NCBI RefSeq assembly: GCF_001949145.1 | Contig: NW_019091489.1 | Span: 320,823 to 383,839, forward strand | From: Acanthaster planci | Taxonomy: Eukaryota; Echinodermata; Asteroidea; Valvatida; Acanthasteridae | DNA: 63,017 bases | Reading direction: 5' to 3' | Translations under genes and position numbers: made by a program | The notes under the pieces: model-generated | Databases searched by the model: none | What the model saw: only the letters and a program-made list of their open reading frames with translations | What the model was told of the DNA's origin: nothing | Shown here: positions 23,501 through 35,500 of the stretch, in pieces | How the letters are laid out: each line of letters opens with the position of its first letter | How positions within the stretch are numbered: the stretch's first letter is position 1

Positions 23501-26500
23501 NNNNNNNNNNNNNNNNNNNNNNNNNNNNNNNNNNNNNNNNNNNNNNNNNNNNNNNNNNNNNNNNNNNNNNNNNNNNNNNNNNNNNNNNNNNNNNNNNNNN
23601 NNNNNNNNNNNNNNNNNNNNNNNNNNNNNNNNNNNNNNNNNNNNNNNNNNNNNNNNNNNNNNNNNNNNNNNNNNNNNNNNNNNNNNNNNNNNNNNNNNNN
23701 NNNNNNNNNNNNNNNNNNNNNNNNNNNNNNNNNNNNNNNNNNNNNNNNNNNNNNNNNNNNNNNNNNNNNNNNNNNNNNNNNNNNNNNNNNNNNNNNNNNN
23801 NNNNNNNNNNNNNNNNNNNNNNNNNNNNNNNAGAGCCCAGATTGTGCGGTGTTGTATAACTGTCTTTTGTTCACGAACCTGGCTTAGTGCACTGCTGACC
23901 TCTTTTCAATAGGGGCCAGATTAGCGTGCAGCGGTGCTGTGTGGCTCATTGCTACGGTGGTGGAACGCTTTTGTCCCCAGTGGTAATCTGCTCGCTCTCA
24001 ATGCCCCAAACCCCAGTATACGGTTTCAAAACAAGGCTGGATTATCACCACTTTTGAGAGTGAAAAATGTCAGTAATGCCCAGCAACCTGGTCTTTTGTT
24101 TGGAGTACGTTCTTTTGTTACAGGGCCCTGTTTCCTTTGTCCGAGTTCGCAGACCCCGGCCACCCATATAAACCATATGTCTCCAATCCCGGAGTCCCCG
24201 GCAGGAAGTGGTCAACGTCCCAAATGTGACTGTCACATGGTGTTGGTGGTCTAAGTGCGTAAACACTTTCAAAAACTGGGTAATCATCGGGTGACAACCT
24301 ACACTAGCACCATCTTTTAGCACAACAAATGATGCCACTGCACTTCTGGCAACATTAAGAGAACTGTAACCCAGTCCCAGTTCAAACAATGAAGTTAGGA
24401 AAGCTACAACTTCAACTGCATCTGTCTGCATCGGATTACTCTGTCACTGACCACAAGTTGATCCATCTTTAAATGTATCCATCTGTCTGTATCAGATTAC
24501 TCTGTTGTTGACCACAAAACTTGATCCATCTCTCAATGTATCCATAATATTGTCATTTAGCTGACTGTCGCCATGAAGACAGGATAATTTCTGTAGCCTT
24601 TACTGGTATTCCTGTGCTCTCAGTGGATTACCAGACAGCCTGCAACAAACCAAATCCAGTTTACCATGTAAGGGATGTACTCGTATAGTGCCTGGCTAAG
24701 TCAGTAGTGCCTGTGGTTTTCGCAAAATAACTGGGTCATGGGTTAACATGTGTAGCAGGCATGGAAACCAAGGTTGTGTTGGCCATTTTGGAACAACCAT
24801 CATGCCCTCAGCATTGTCTTCCCATACTTTGAGACATTTGCCAGTCAAACAGAAAGGGGGGAAAGCATGAAACCTGATTTGTTCCCACCTGAGGGATAAG
24901 GCATCAATTGCCTCTGCCCCAGGATCAGGCTCCCATGAGACATATCTGGGAAGTTGAGCATAAGCCTCGAGGCAAAGAGATCCACCTTGGGTGTGTATTC
25001 TTCACAAAGTATTTGGAAAACTTATCGGTTTAGCATCCACTCTGTCTCATCCTGAAATTGCCTGGATTTCCTGTCCGCTGTAACATTTTGAACTCCAGGT
25101 AGATGAGAAACTGACACCCATATGGATCTAGAAATACATCAAAGCCATAGCTCCTTTGCTAGCTCATTGCAGTCTCCCATGTAATTTATATAGGCCACCG
25201 CAGTAGTGTCGTCAAGATTGAGTTTGACATGTACAGAGTAGAGTTTGCTACAAAAGGATTTTATGCTAAGGAATGCAGCCAAGAGCTCAAGGATGTTGAT
25301 ATTATTGGCAGCTTTCAACTTTTCAGTGTCCTTCCAGCGGCCTCCAATAGCAGTGGTGCCATCTGTAGCACCCCATCCTTGTTTTGACGCATCTGAGGCA
25401 ATTTTCAAGTCAGGTGCCCCCCGGCTAATTTTGGAAAAGACAGTGTCAATAGTATCTATCCACCAACTGATCTCATTCCGAGCGGCCCTGGAGAGTTTCA
25501 TCTGCCGGTCAAAGTGACCAAAATTGTTTCTGAGGGCAATGGTTTTTTTCCCTTTCCACAGTTCAGTAGTAAAGGGGGCCGTATTGCACTGCAGGAAAAG
25601 TCACTACGAGTCTGCCAAGAATGGATGTGATTGTTTTGATACTGTGTGTTTCTTGGGCAAGCAAATTGATGCAAGCGGCTTTTACTTCTTCTTTCGTACT
25701 TCCTGGCAAACGAACTTCAATATTCACAGAGTTTATTATAAACCCTAGGTATTCAAGCTCTTGTTTAGGTGTGAATACAGATTTCTCAGGATAAATAATA
25801 ATACCTAGGTTTTCCAGGAGCTTTATTGTGTCTTGAACAGCCTGCGTAGCTCTCTCTTTTGATGGTGACACCAGAAAGGTGTCATCAATGTAACCAGTAA
25901 TGATGTGCCCAATACTTCACAGCTTAGTAACAGGGGGTTTCAAGATCTTTGTGAACAAGCGTAGCTCAGAACTTAGGCCATTAGGCAAGGCCTTGTACTG
26001 ATAGAGTAGGTTTCTCAAACGAAATTTCAGAAATTTTCGGAATTCCTCTGCAATGGAAATAGAGTAATAGGCATCCTGTAGGTCAAGTGAGGCCACATAG
26101 CAATGTGGGGTCACTAGATTTCTGGCAACATCAAAGGTATAGTGTCTGTACACTATACACTGATTTAGTTCAGATAAATCAATATTACTGTCTGACGATG
26201 CCTCACCAACATTGAATTTGTAAGGTCGTGGTGGGCTACTTCGAGGGAGTAGTCCCTCTGGCTCATCAAAAAATTCCAATTTATAGCCTGATACCACTTG
26301 TATAATAGTTTGGTCTGATGTTAAGTTTTCCCACTCACTGGTATGACCTCAATCGGCCCCTAACTGTCATGAATGAGTCTGTCCCATGCATGGGCTTTGC
26401 AAGATTTGGATCACAATAATTAGGGTTGAAGCACTTGAGGAGACTCACCCACCTGTTCTGCCTTGCTGTGTGGCTCATCTTGGCCTATTTCGTGGCAGGA

Positions 26501-29500
26501 GCGGGGAACAGTTTGGAAAATTCCTGTCTCTGCAGACTGGGCCTGGTCTGCACCTCTGGTTTTGCCACTGCATGCTTTGTTTCCCTTTAAAGTTTGAGCT
26601 GTGGCCGACCCCTAAAAAAGGATTTGAACTGCTTCTCCATCCCGCCAATGCAGCTTGGAGTTGAATCTGTTGGAAGTGGTCTTTGCATATGGCTAGTATC
26701 GGTTGCGACTTTGTCCTGGCCTCGCATGTTTCAACACACCAAATGTGACCTTTTGTTCATCCTGAAGTTCTTTGATTTGTTTCCCCAGTTCATCACCAAA
26801 CAGTTGAGATGCAACCCTTATTCAATGGTTTGCACGGATGTGCATAACGGGGATTCAGGTCAGGTTAAATTAGTTCTTTCCTGAGGCAGTTAAGTTCAAA
26901 ATTGGCTGTAGTCAGAAGCAGAAAGGCATGTTCTTGCTCTACGGAGTATGGTCCCTCACAAGCTCTTGCAAGACAGTGATACCGTACCTTTTATCAGGGG
27001 TTTCTGGACCCTCTCAAGCTTGAGATCATGTGATCTTGAGTGGGCATTGATGTTCTCCCAGATGCCAGAATCATCTCAGATGCGAAATAGACATTTTTCT
27101 ATTTTATTGTATTCAGCGAAACACCCCCGACAATGTGAATGGTTTCTCTCCTGCTACAACTACATGTATATCTAACCAATGACTTTTGTTCAAATTTCGT
27201 GTGCTCGGGTATTGTGGCTAAAGGAATTCTCCAAACGCGATCAGGCGCGAATGCTGTGACCAAGAGACGCTAAGGCATTATACAACCTTTCGGCCATGGT
27301 TATTGTTTTTTTTTGTTGTTGTTTTCAAGTCCAGCTGTACTGCTATGATTCCTGTTGTCTGTACATACCACACGCTTTTCCTGTTTGTAAAATTTAAGGT
27401 ACGTGAGACGAGTGTGACGCAGTATAATTTCGATCACCGGACAAAAAACGTCTTGAGTGTGTGAGCTGAGTGAGAGCGTATGGTTGACCAGTACCAACTA
27501 ACCATCTTGAAACCCCTGATGCAGCAGGTGGAGATCAGCCGGTAAATATCAGTTCCGGTTTGATCGGGTCAAAATTGGCAAAATCAGAGCCAACCCATCC
27601 TATAACTATACTGGTCCCAATTCTCGCAACGCTCAGCCTGGAAACCGTCCTAAGATCGATCCCAGCGGGATAACCGTAAGTTTCCATTATAAATTTGTGT
27701 CTTGATTAACACTTTAGATGTTGAAAATAAATGAAGTTGATTTCAAGAATGTCAAATTATTGTGTTCATGAATGTTGACAATTATTGACTTTTAAGAAGG
27801 AAATGTAGAATGTGTAAAAATTCAGTGTTGTTAGAGAATGAATGTAGATCAATGCCCTATCAAAATCACTGTTTGTGGTTTGTCGAAAAGTGACAAGAAA
27901 TCAATGTTGAAGATGTCAGACGTAATAATTTATCATTGTTAAAATTGTTGATTGTATTTTGATTACTTTAGCCCTCGAACTTGTACGTAGTTTGCTTAAA
28001 TTGTTCCGATATAGATGGCCGTACCCCTTGGGTTTGAGGTTTCCCCTCTCGCTCCAATAGCTTTGTGAGCTCGTTTACACGGGAACAACTTCATCCGAGC
28101 AAGGCTACCAAGGACCTATTTGTCAAGACGTCCACAGAAGGTCAACCTTAATGCAGGGCCTTTGCGCGCCACACGCGAGGGAGTAGCCTGCGTTTATTTA
28201 ATATAATACTAATTAATATTCTCAAAAGAACAAGCCCGTGTTTTTAGTAACCTTTTTTACGCTGTTTAAAATTAGTGTGGGAACGTACAGGCGAAGTTTG
28301 AAAGATCTGACTCTGAACATAAGAAATTGTTAACTGAATTGAGATCTCTGGTGTTTAATTTCCCTCTTGTAAATTGTGTAAATATAAGCGTGTCAATATA
28401 CTTCAAGTTTCCCTGTCCTCAATTTGGTGGTTTGTTATTTTAAAATAGTGGTGAACCTGGGGTCATCACTGAAAAAGATAGCCTGGAAATAATATTTTGC
28501 GTATAGTGATGACACCAGATTTGGGGGTTGACCTTGGGCACGACAAGGGCCGCACAATTATTGGGGCACTTTTAATTTTTGGACTGTGTCCTGAATGCAC
28601 TTTTCCTTGAGTTTCTCGACCAAAGCAAAGTTAAGGCTATTAGCCACATCATGTCAGATGGGATCTCCAATTTCTGCATCCACAGCCAAACTTGCAGCAA
28701 AGCCTTTGTCGTGTTTGTCAGGATTCTTCACTCTGCCTGCATGTCCAGCAGGATGAGTAGCTTGTTCATGTTGGCAAGCGGTGCTGGGACTTGACAAGGT
28801 ACTGTAACCATTGTAGTCATCATCAGCTGTAGCCAAATCCTGAGAATCTGTATTCTCAAAATCCATATTGGTGCAGTCCTCGGCGGGAAGAGTGCTTGCG
28901 TCATCTGCAAGGACCACACGACCTGTTCAGGCTGCTATAATTGTCTGTCTGAATTTTTTGTTGTCGGTTTCTTCTTTTTCAACCAGCTTTTCAAGCTGAG
29001 TAATGTGGTGTTCAATCGCACCATCAGCTGCAGTCCCCTTTGTGTTTGGGAGTGAAGCAGGCATTCGAGGCCGTTTTTGCCTTGTCTGTTGACTGGGTCG
29101 ATGCGGATTTGGGCACACGGTTACCGCTTTCGATGCCTTGTCCAGTTTCGGACCGTGACATCTCGCTTCCGTTGAGAAGACTTGGCGTCATTTGTGTGCA
29201 CGACGGCCTTGGTTGCCAAAACATCGGTCTTGTGAGGCATGAGTATTTCATCATTTTTCAGCCTGTTTGAACCCCATTCCGCTTAGCGGTATCCAGGGGT
29301 ATGTTGACATGCTATAATTTCGACATGTCGAGTGATTCACAATGTCTTCGCAAAAAATAACAACTTATGATGTGAAAAATCACACATGTGAACAGCGAAA
29401 CAGTTGCTGTTTCGACTGCACGCAACAATAATGACCGCGCATGCGCAACTGGAATCTCACGGAATCTCTCGCAAGATTTCAGAATAAAATTGAACTTATG

Positions 29501-32500
29501 CAATGACAATTATTAGAGTTGCGAGCATGATCACTTATTTCTTGTGACAAAAATTATACTTTACTCAATATGTCCGTCCACCATGTACTCTTCCAACCAA
29601 TTCCACTAAATTTATAACTGAATTTATCTACATGTAGCTCTCTAGCTGATAAATCTCCTTTTGATAGAATTTACTAGTTGACTTTGGAGAATGATGTACG
29701 ATGGCTTTCATGTTAGGTGGCACAGCCAATGAAACCAACATCCTGTGCATGCACGGATGTCACACAAGGTGCAAATAATATATTGCAGTGTGATCCTTAC
29801 ACAAGTGAATTACCTACAGTGTATACTGCATTCTATGTCTGCCAGACGTAGACTACATGAAGCCTGGTACAGTGTTTGTATCGAGCTCCATATGCAACAT
29901 ACATAAACACACACCACATAGTAAACAGTAAAAACACCAACACACCCATACATGAAAATGTGTCTCTAAGGTAACAGTTGCAGCCAACGGAATATGTGTA
30001 TGTCGTGATTGTTCTTGTGTGGGTGTGTTTATAGTCAACTCGTATATTGTGGTGTATATGTACGTTCCATGCTGGGCTTGATATGAGAGCCAAATTTCAT
30101 ATTTCAGTCATACAAATGCACAAAGCTGAAGTCCTATCCCAGTCTGGTTAAATGTCGTTCTCAAGCAAGGGGACGTCTAAAGGGATGTAAAATGTACATA
30201 TATTTATATCGCACAGATGTACTGGTACATGTATGAGGAGCAAATACCAGTAGACAAAAAAGTCGGGTTCTCAAGACAGTGAACCGTAAACTGTGTAAAC
30301 CATATGAATTGAATTTTATCATTCCGTTCATTTTGGCATACATGCACAATGCGATATGAATATTTAATTAGTATACATATACATGTACCTCCCCTACCAT
30401 TCATTTTCTAACCAGATTCATAAAATTCACAAGGGTCAACTTCCGAGGCCCAAACAACTGGAAGAAATCACATCCCTGGAAAACAAATGTACACATTGTA
30501 CAAGCCTGAATTCAAATCTGACTAAAGCAATGAATGGATTTACCAGCCATGCAAAACTGATACATTTTTATTGGCCAAGACTGGCTGTGAATTAAGGTAT
30601 ATTCCCTTAGTGCAGACACCTGGCCAATTGAGGACACTATCAAGAAGCCAAATTTAATCCAGTCTTGGTAAATCTGGCGGGCCCACCTGAATGAATTCTA
30701 AGCGTACCGTACTTCACAGGCATGAATTACTGTGTGCTCCAACATGGGACATGTTTGTTGTTATTCATGATATTCCAGCACTGACAAGATGTAAGTATAC
30801 TAAAAAAAAGTTCCTCTTACTAGTGCTGTGTACAGTTGCAAAGGACTGGGTGTTAATTGGGTAAACATAATCTAGATGTAATGGTTAGTAGGATAAGAGG
30901 TCAGCATGTGGCTCAAGAATACAGGTACATGTACATGTATGTGCATGAGTGGACGTACCTTTTGCAAATCAGCAATAGCTTGCTTCAATTTTTTTGCCAA
31001 ATCGTACTGTTCCTCTGTGGAAAAAAATAAATACCTTTTGAACATGTGAACTGTTGAATGACACTTGTTCAACTCTATCAGATAGACAAAAATGCTGCAG
31101 CTTTGTCAGGTGAATTAAAATCACTCTACACTTTCACAAAGTATAAGTGAAATGAATGGTTTTTTGCATATTGCCCTAAGAACAAACCTCTCAAGTGGCA
31201 AAACAGACATATATAAAAATATTAAAAGCTACATTTGTTTAGGAGCTGTGCACTCTACATATTGTGTGACTAGATTTCAGTTTGGTTCGGACAGAAGATT
31301 AGGAGATGTCCGAAGTTATTGAGATAAACAGTATTACAAGCTGGGGACTGGAATGAAAGGAAAGGAAAATGAAAGCCAAAACAAGTATGTCCTTCAAAGC
31401 AGTTTCTACAAAAGCCAATGAAAGATACCAGTAAATAAGGGGTGCTTTCCCTTTTTCTTTAACGTTCTGTCTAAGTTCCAATTGGTTGAAAGTTTCAAAG
31501 TGAAAAAACAACTACTGGTTCATTTAATAAATTTTCACAGCCAAAATTCATAGTGAACCTTTTTTTGTCAATCCTCGCTACCAGTTGCATGACTGAATGT
31601 GGGAGTAATTTATTTACTTACGAAGTACAGCTTCATTTTTCCTGACATCAAGTTTTCTGATAACCTGAGCAACCTCCGGATCCTGGTACATATCAAAAGC
31701 CAAGTCATCCATCGGTGAAATGTAGTCCTTCCTGCAGACCAAAATTCACATAATAATCCAAAATTTGACTGGTCATAACAAATGACACTCTTAAAAGCTA
31801 GTTTACTTAAGTTTACTATAGTTTACTTAATACATGTATATACCGGTACTAGTGGTGATTGGTTCAGGGGGGAGGGGGACGGTGTACCAAAACCCCTCCC
31901 AGTCCACAGACTGAAAGCCTGACTTTGTGATGACTATTTCGGTCATCTGACAACAGTTTGGTTTAATAATTAACTGAATATTCCTCATTTTTCTGTGGAT
32001 AATCATAGCAGCAAACACTATGTTTACTGCTACTTTACAAATGCCTAATTATCGTATTACAGAAAGAAAATGTACATGTACAAATGCTTTATCATCACAT
32101 ATATGTACCTGTACAGTACATATGTACAAGTGCTTCATTATCATATTACGCAAATATGTACGTGAACGTGTACATTAACTCAAATTATACAATACCTGCA
32201 TAAATCCCTGTCATATGATTGACTGATCACTGATCATATCATTGAATTATTCATTCTATTCAACAAGTACTGTTGAATAGAGCTTCATTTCACTTAACTG
32301 GTTCCTACCCCATTTCATATATTTGTTTTATTAGTAAGCTGCAGAAAATAATGTATGGACAGGAGCCAGTCTAACATTACACTTTAGTACAAATGGGTGG
32401 CACTTTAAACACAAATCTGCTTTGCCAAAGAAGAAAACAAACATACACGTATGTGAATAAACGAAAACCTGCTTAACTGAAACACAGCTAAGTGGGATTC

Positions 32501-35500
32501 ACTTATATACAGTACCAGGATGTGGCCTGTATTACTGAATCCCACTTAGCTGTGTTTAAGCAAAACATGATTAAGAACCAGCAAGATTGAGGTGTGTAGT
32601 ACATATAGGTACACAAATGACCATGCTAGAGTCATGTGAGTGCTGCAAAATTGAAGGTGCCACGCAGTTCCTAAAAAGAGCTAGTCACAAGCACCTGGGG
32701 ACCAGTCAAATTTCCTTTCCCTCTGAAATGGTCTTTGTACACATAGATTGCACATTTTTGTTTCAATTGATTTCTTCATCTTTTGCGTGTCATATTTCCG
32801 AATTGCAAAAGGCCATCCTGGAGTATGTACTTACATGTATTTCAATGTGTGTACATGTATTTCAATGTATGGACTGCAGCAAAACAAGAAAAAGCATTTG
32901 ACTGCCTACAGATCAATGTCAGTTGTGAGGAAAAAATGTCTGTTTAATTTAAGGACCAACTCCAACGATTTTAAAAGTTTTGAAAGTAAACTATTATTGT
33001 GTTTAGTGTGTACTAAATCATAAAGTCATTACCAAATCATGTCTGTACTGCGTCTGTATTTTTTAAAATTTCGCCACACCTTTGAAAGGTATCTTCGAGT
33101 TTCATGAAAAATTTCCACAATGCGACCGCTGGTAGCTCTGTTGAGAAACGAAAGTTATATGATGTAATACTGGAGAAAACATTGAAACTGATATCTGTGG
33201 CATGACTGGTTCCACTACAAATATGTAGAAGAAAACGGAGCTACAATGAACACGTGCATGCACTGCGTATACCAGGGAATGATCTGTGTACGAGGTCTAT
33301 TGTGCAGCATTATCTCTTTTCCGTCGAGAGTTTGGGTTCCTTTCTTCATGGTTACAACAACATAATGCCCAAATCGTGTGCATTCACATCGGTGGATATA
33401 CTAGAAATTCTGCAAATTCGTGCCCTCGTCTGCGAATACACGTGCTATGCTTGCCGCACATGCACTGTGGTATTTCCTCTCCACGATAATACATCAAAGA
33501 AATCAATATCCATTAGATGCTAATGAGTCGTGATGACACATCCATTTTTACAATACCGCACTGGACTCGCAGGAAAAATGGGTAAAAAACTGTGTTTTAT
33601 TAACACAAAAATGTGTATTGCAAGGGAGATATTGATATGTGCCACTTTTATTAGACTTGGCTCTTCTTAATTGGATTCAATATGAGAAACATCAGCATCA
33701 TTGCAGTTGGTTTACATGTAAAAATTAGATTGCAGATATTTCCGTTTTTTTTAAAACTGAAGCGATTATAATTTGTCAATGACAAATGTCATATTGTTGA
33801 TATTATCCTGCACTTCATACAGTATTAGAAAGTTTAAGTATCAGACACTTTTTAACCATTCTGTCGTGCCTCCTGAAAGAACCTTTTATCTTCGCAATTT
33901 GATAAAAATAATTGACACATTAACTTATTCATCACGTTAACCCTAACACTCCTCAGTCCTCCAACAGGTGAAGGATTGAGGAGGGTTAGGGCTAATGAAC
34001 AATTCCTGTAGCCTTAAGACTGGTTTATACTGCATGCAAATGTGAAGCAAATTTGACGTCATGTAAAATTTTTGCAAAATTTCACTGGAGTTGAAATCTT
34101 TTCAACTTTTACGAATTTGCAACACTGATCTGATGTTACAAATTTACACTTGTGTTGGCTTTTGCATCAAGTATGAACCAGTCTTAACCACTTCCTGAGG
34201 GGTGACCCATTTTTGAGTACCTAGGCTTTATACATGAAGCCAGGGAGCCCGAAACCAGACGAAAGAGTTGGGCCTTGTAACAAAAGACCACGCTTGGCAC
34301 AAAAGACCAGACTGCTGGGCATTACCAACATTTTTTCACTCTCAATAATGGAGATAATACCACAGTATACCACAGTTTGGCGCATTTAGAGCGAGCGGAT
34401 TACCACCGGGGACAAGAGCTCTCCACCACCGGGGTGATGAGCCAAACAGCGCTGCTGCATGCTAATCTGGCCCCTATTGAAAAGAGGTCAGCAGTGCACT
34501 GTTCCCAGTTTCGGGAACAAAAGAATCTTACATAACACCACACAATTTGGGCTCTTTACAAGGCTGCAGGCCTGGCTGAAATACTCGGGCGTCATTGAAG
34601 GTCAGCTGTCAATTTAGAGTAGTGCCTAAAGATTACTGCCTGTGGGTATAAACGTCCGTTAAATGAAATGATGAATTTTTGAAGAATTTTGAAAACTGAA
34701 AATTTTGAAAATGACTCGTATGTGTGCATTTTTCAAAGCATCCAGTAGCAAGTGGTTAAGACTGCAACAACAATAACAAAAACAAAAGAAACCCCCCCCA
34801 AAAAACAAAAACAAACGAATGAAAAAACTGTAATCAACCACCTGACTTAAATGGCATTTTATGATACTAGGTCAACTCCCATGTTGAATACTTGGGTTTT
34901 ATCTTATTATATTAACCACTTGCTGCCGGGTTAATTATAAATGTTAATGATGCTGGGCCGGGATAATTATCATTTTTTCTGTTTTCAAAATTCCTTAAAA
35001 ATTCATCATTTCATTTAACGAACGTTTATACCCACAGGCAGTAATCTTTAGGCACTACTCTAAATTGACAGCTGACCTTCAATGACGCCCGAGTATTTCA
35101 GCCAGGCCTGCAGCCTTGTAAAAGAGCCCAGATTGTGTGGTGTTATGTAAGATTCTTTTGTTTCCGAAACCGGGAACAGTGAACTGCTGACCTCTATTCA
35201 ATAGGGACCAGATTAGCGTGCAGCGGTTCTGTGTGGCTCATCGCTGTGGTGGTGGAGAGCTTTTGTCCCCAGTGATAATCCGCTCGCTCTAAATGCCTCA
35301 AACCGTGGTATACGGTTTCAAAACAAGGCTGGATTATTTCCACTTTTGAGAGTGAAATAATGTCTGTAATTCCCAGCAGTCTGGTCTTTTGTGTCGAGCA
35401 CAGTCTTTTGTTACAAGGCCCAACTCTTTTGTCCGGTTTTGGGCTTCCGGGCTTCCTGGCTTCATGTATAACGTGCTCGAAAACGGGTCGCTCGTCAGGA

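Larger units (their letters stand above)
22640..24890 (-). pseudogene. DIRS tyrosine recombinase (YR), split by a MITE
   Basis: The N-terminal side (VDLFASRL, then DAVEVVAFLTSLFELGLGYS and SLNVARSAVASF) is the SAM-like DNA-binding domain of YR-retroelement recombinases and ends at 24216 in VTFGT. The catalytic side resumes left of the MITE at 23253 (FDMVRKWAPAS, LVMLVALISAQRGQT with the first catalytic Arg). Further on are APVSKDTIAKWIHIIMSQAG and HSTRAASASAA (the H-x-x-R box at about 22770-22800). The C-terminal Tyr block is in decayed sequence near 22700. Recombines the circular DNA copy into the target in intact relatives. Tandem duplication at 24420-24543 adds about 20 codons. Confidence 0.8.
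21755..29490 (-). mobile_element. DIRS-type tyrosine-recombinase retrotransposon
   Basis: Order on the minus strand: terminal repeat (29490-29431), gag-like ORF1 (about 29270-26400), RT and RNase H (about 26345-24950), tyrosine recombinase (about 24890-22640), internal complementary region (22096-21990), inverted terminal repeat (21868-21755). The terminal repeats match over 40 bp with three differences (21829-21868 against 29431-29470). The internal region joins inverted copies of the outer left end and outer right end, as DIRS replication requires. Subtracting the MITE (23254-24215) and solo LTR (27064-28514) leaves about 5.3 kb, normal for DIRS. Stops and frameshifts show it is no longer active. 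It lies in CEP104 intron 6, same strand as the gene. Confidence 0.88.
20548..30958 (-). other. CEP104 intron 6
   Basis: 10.4-kb intron between exons 6 and 7. Apart from the DIRS with its nested insertions and the hairpin at 20755, the remaining sequence (20863-21754 and 29491-30958) shows no exon or recognised element, only TACATGTA tracts (30925). Confidence 0.85.

Noticed and set aside
24045-24431. 128-codon minus-strand frame as one protein
   Set aside because: It is a chimera of MITE sequence (24045-24215) and the DIRS recombinase (from 24216 on).
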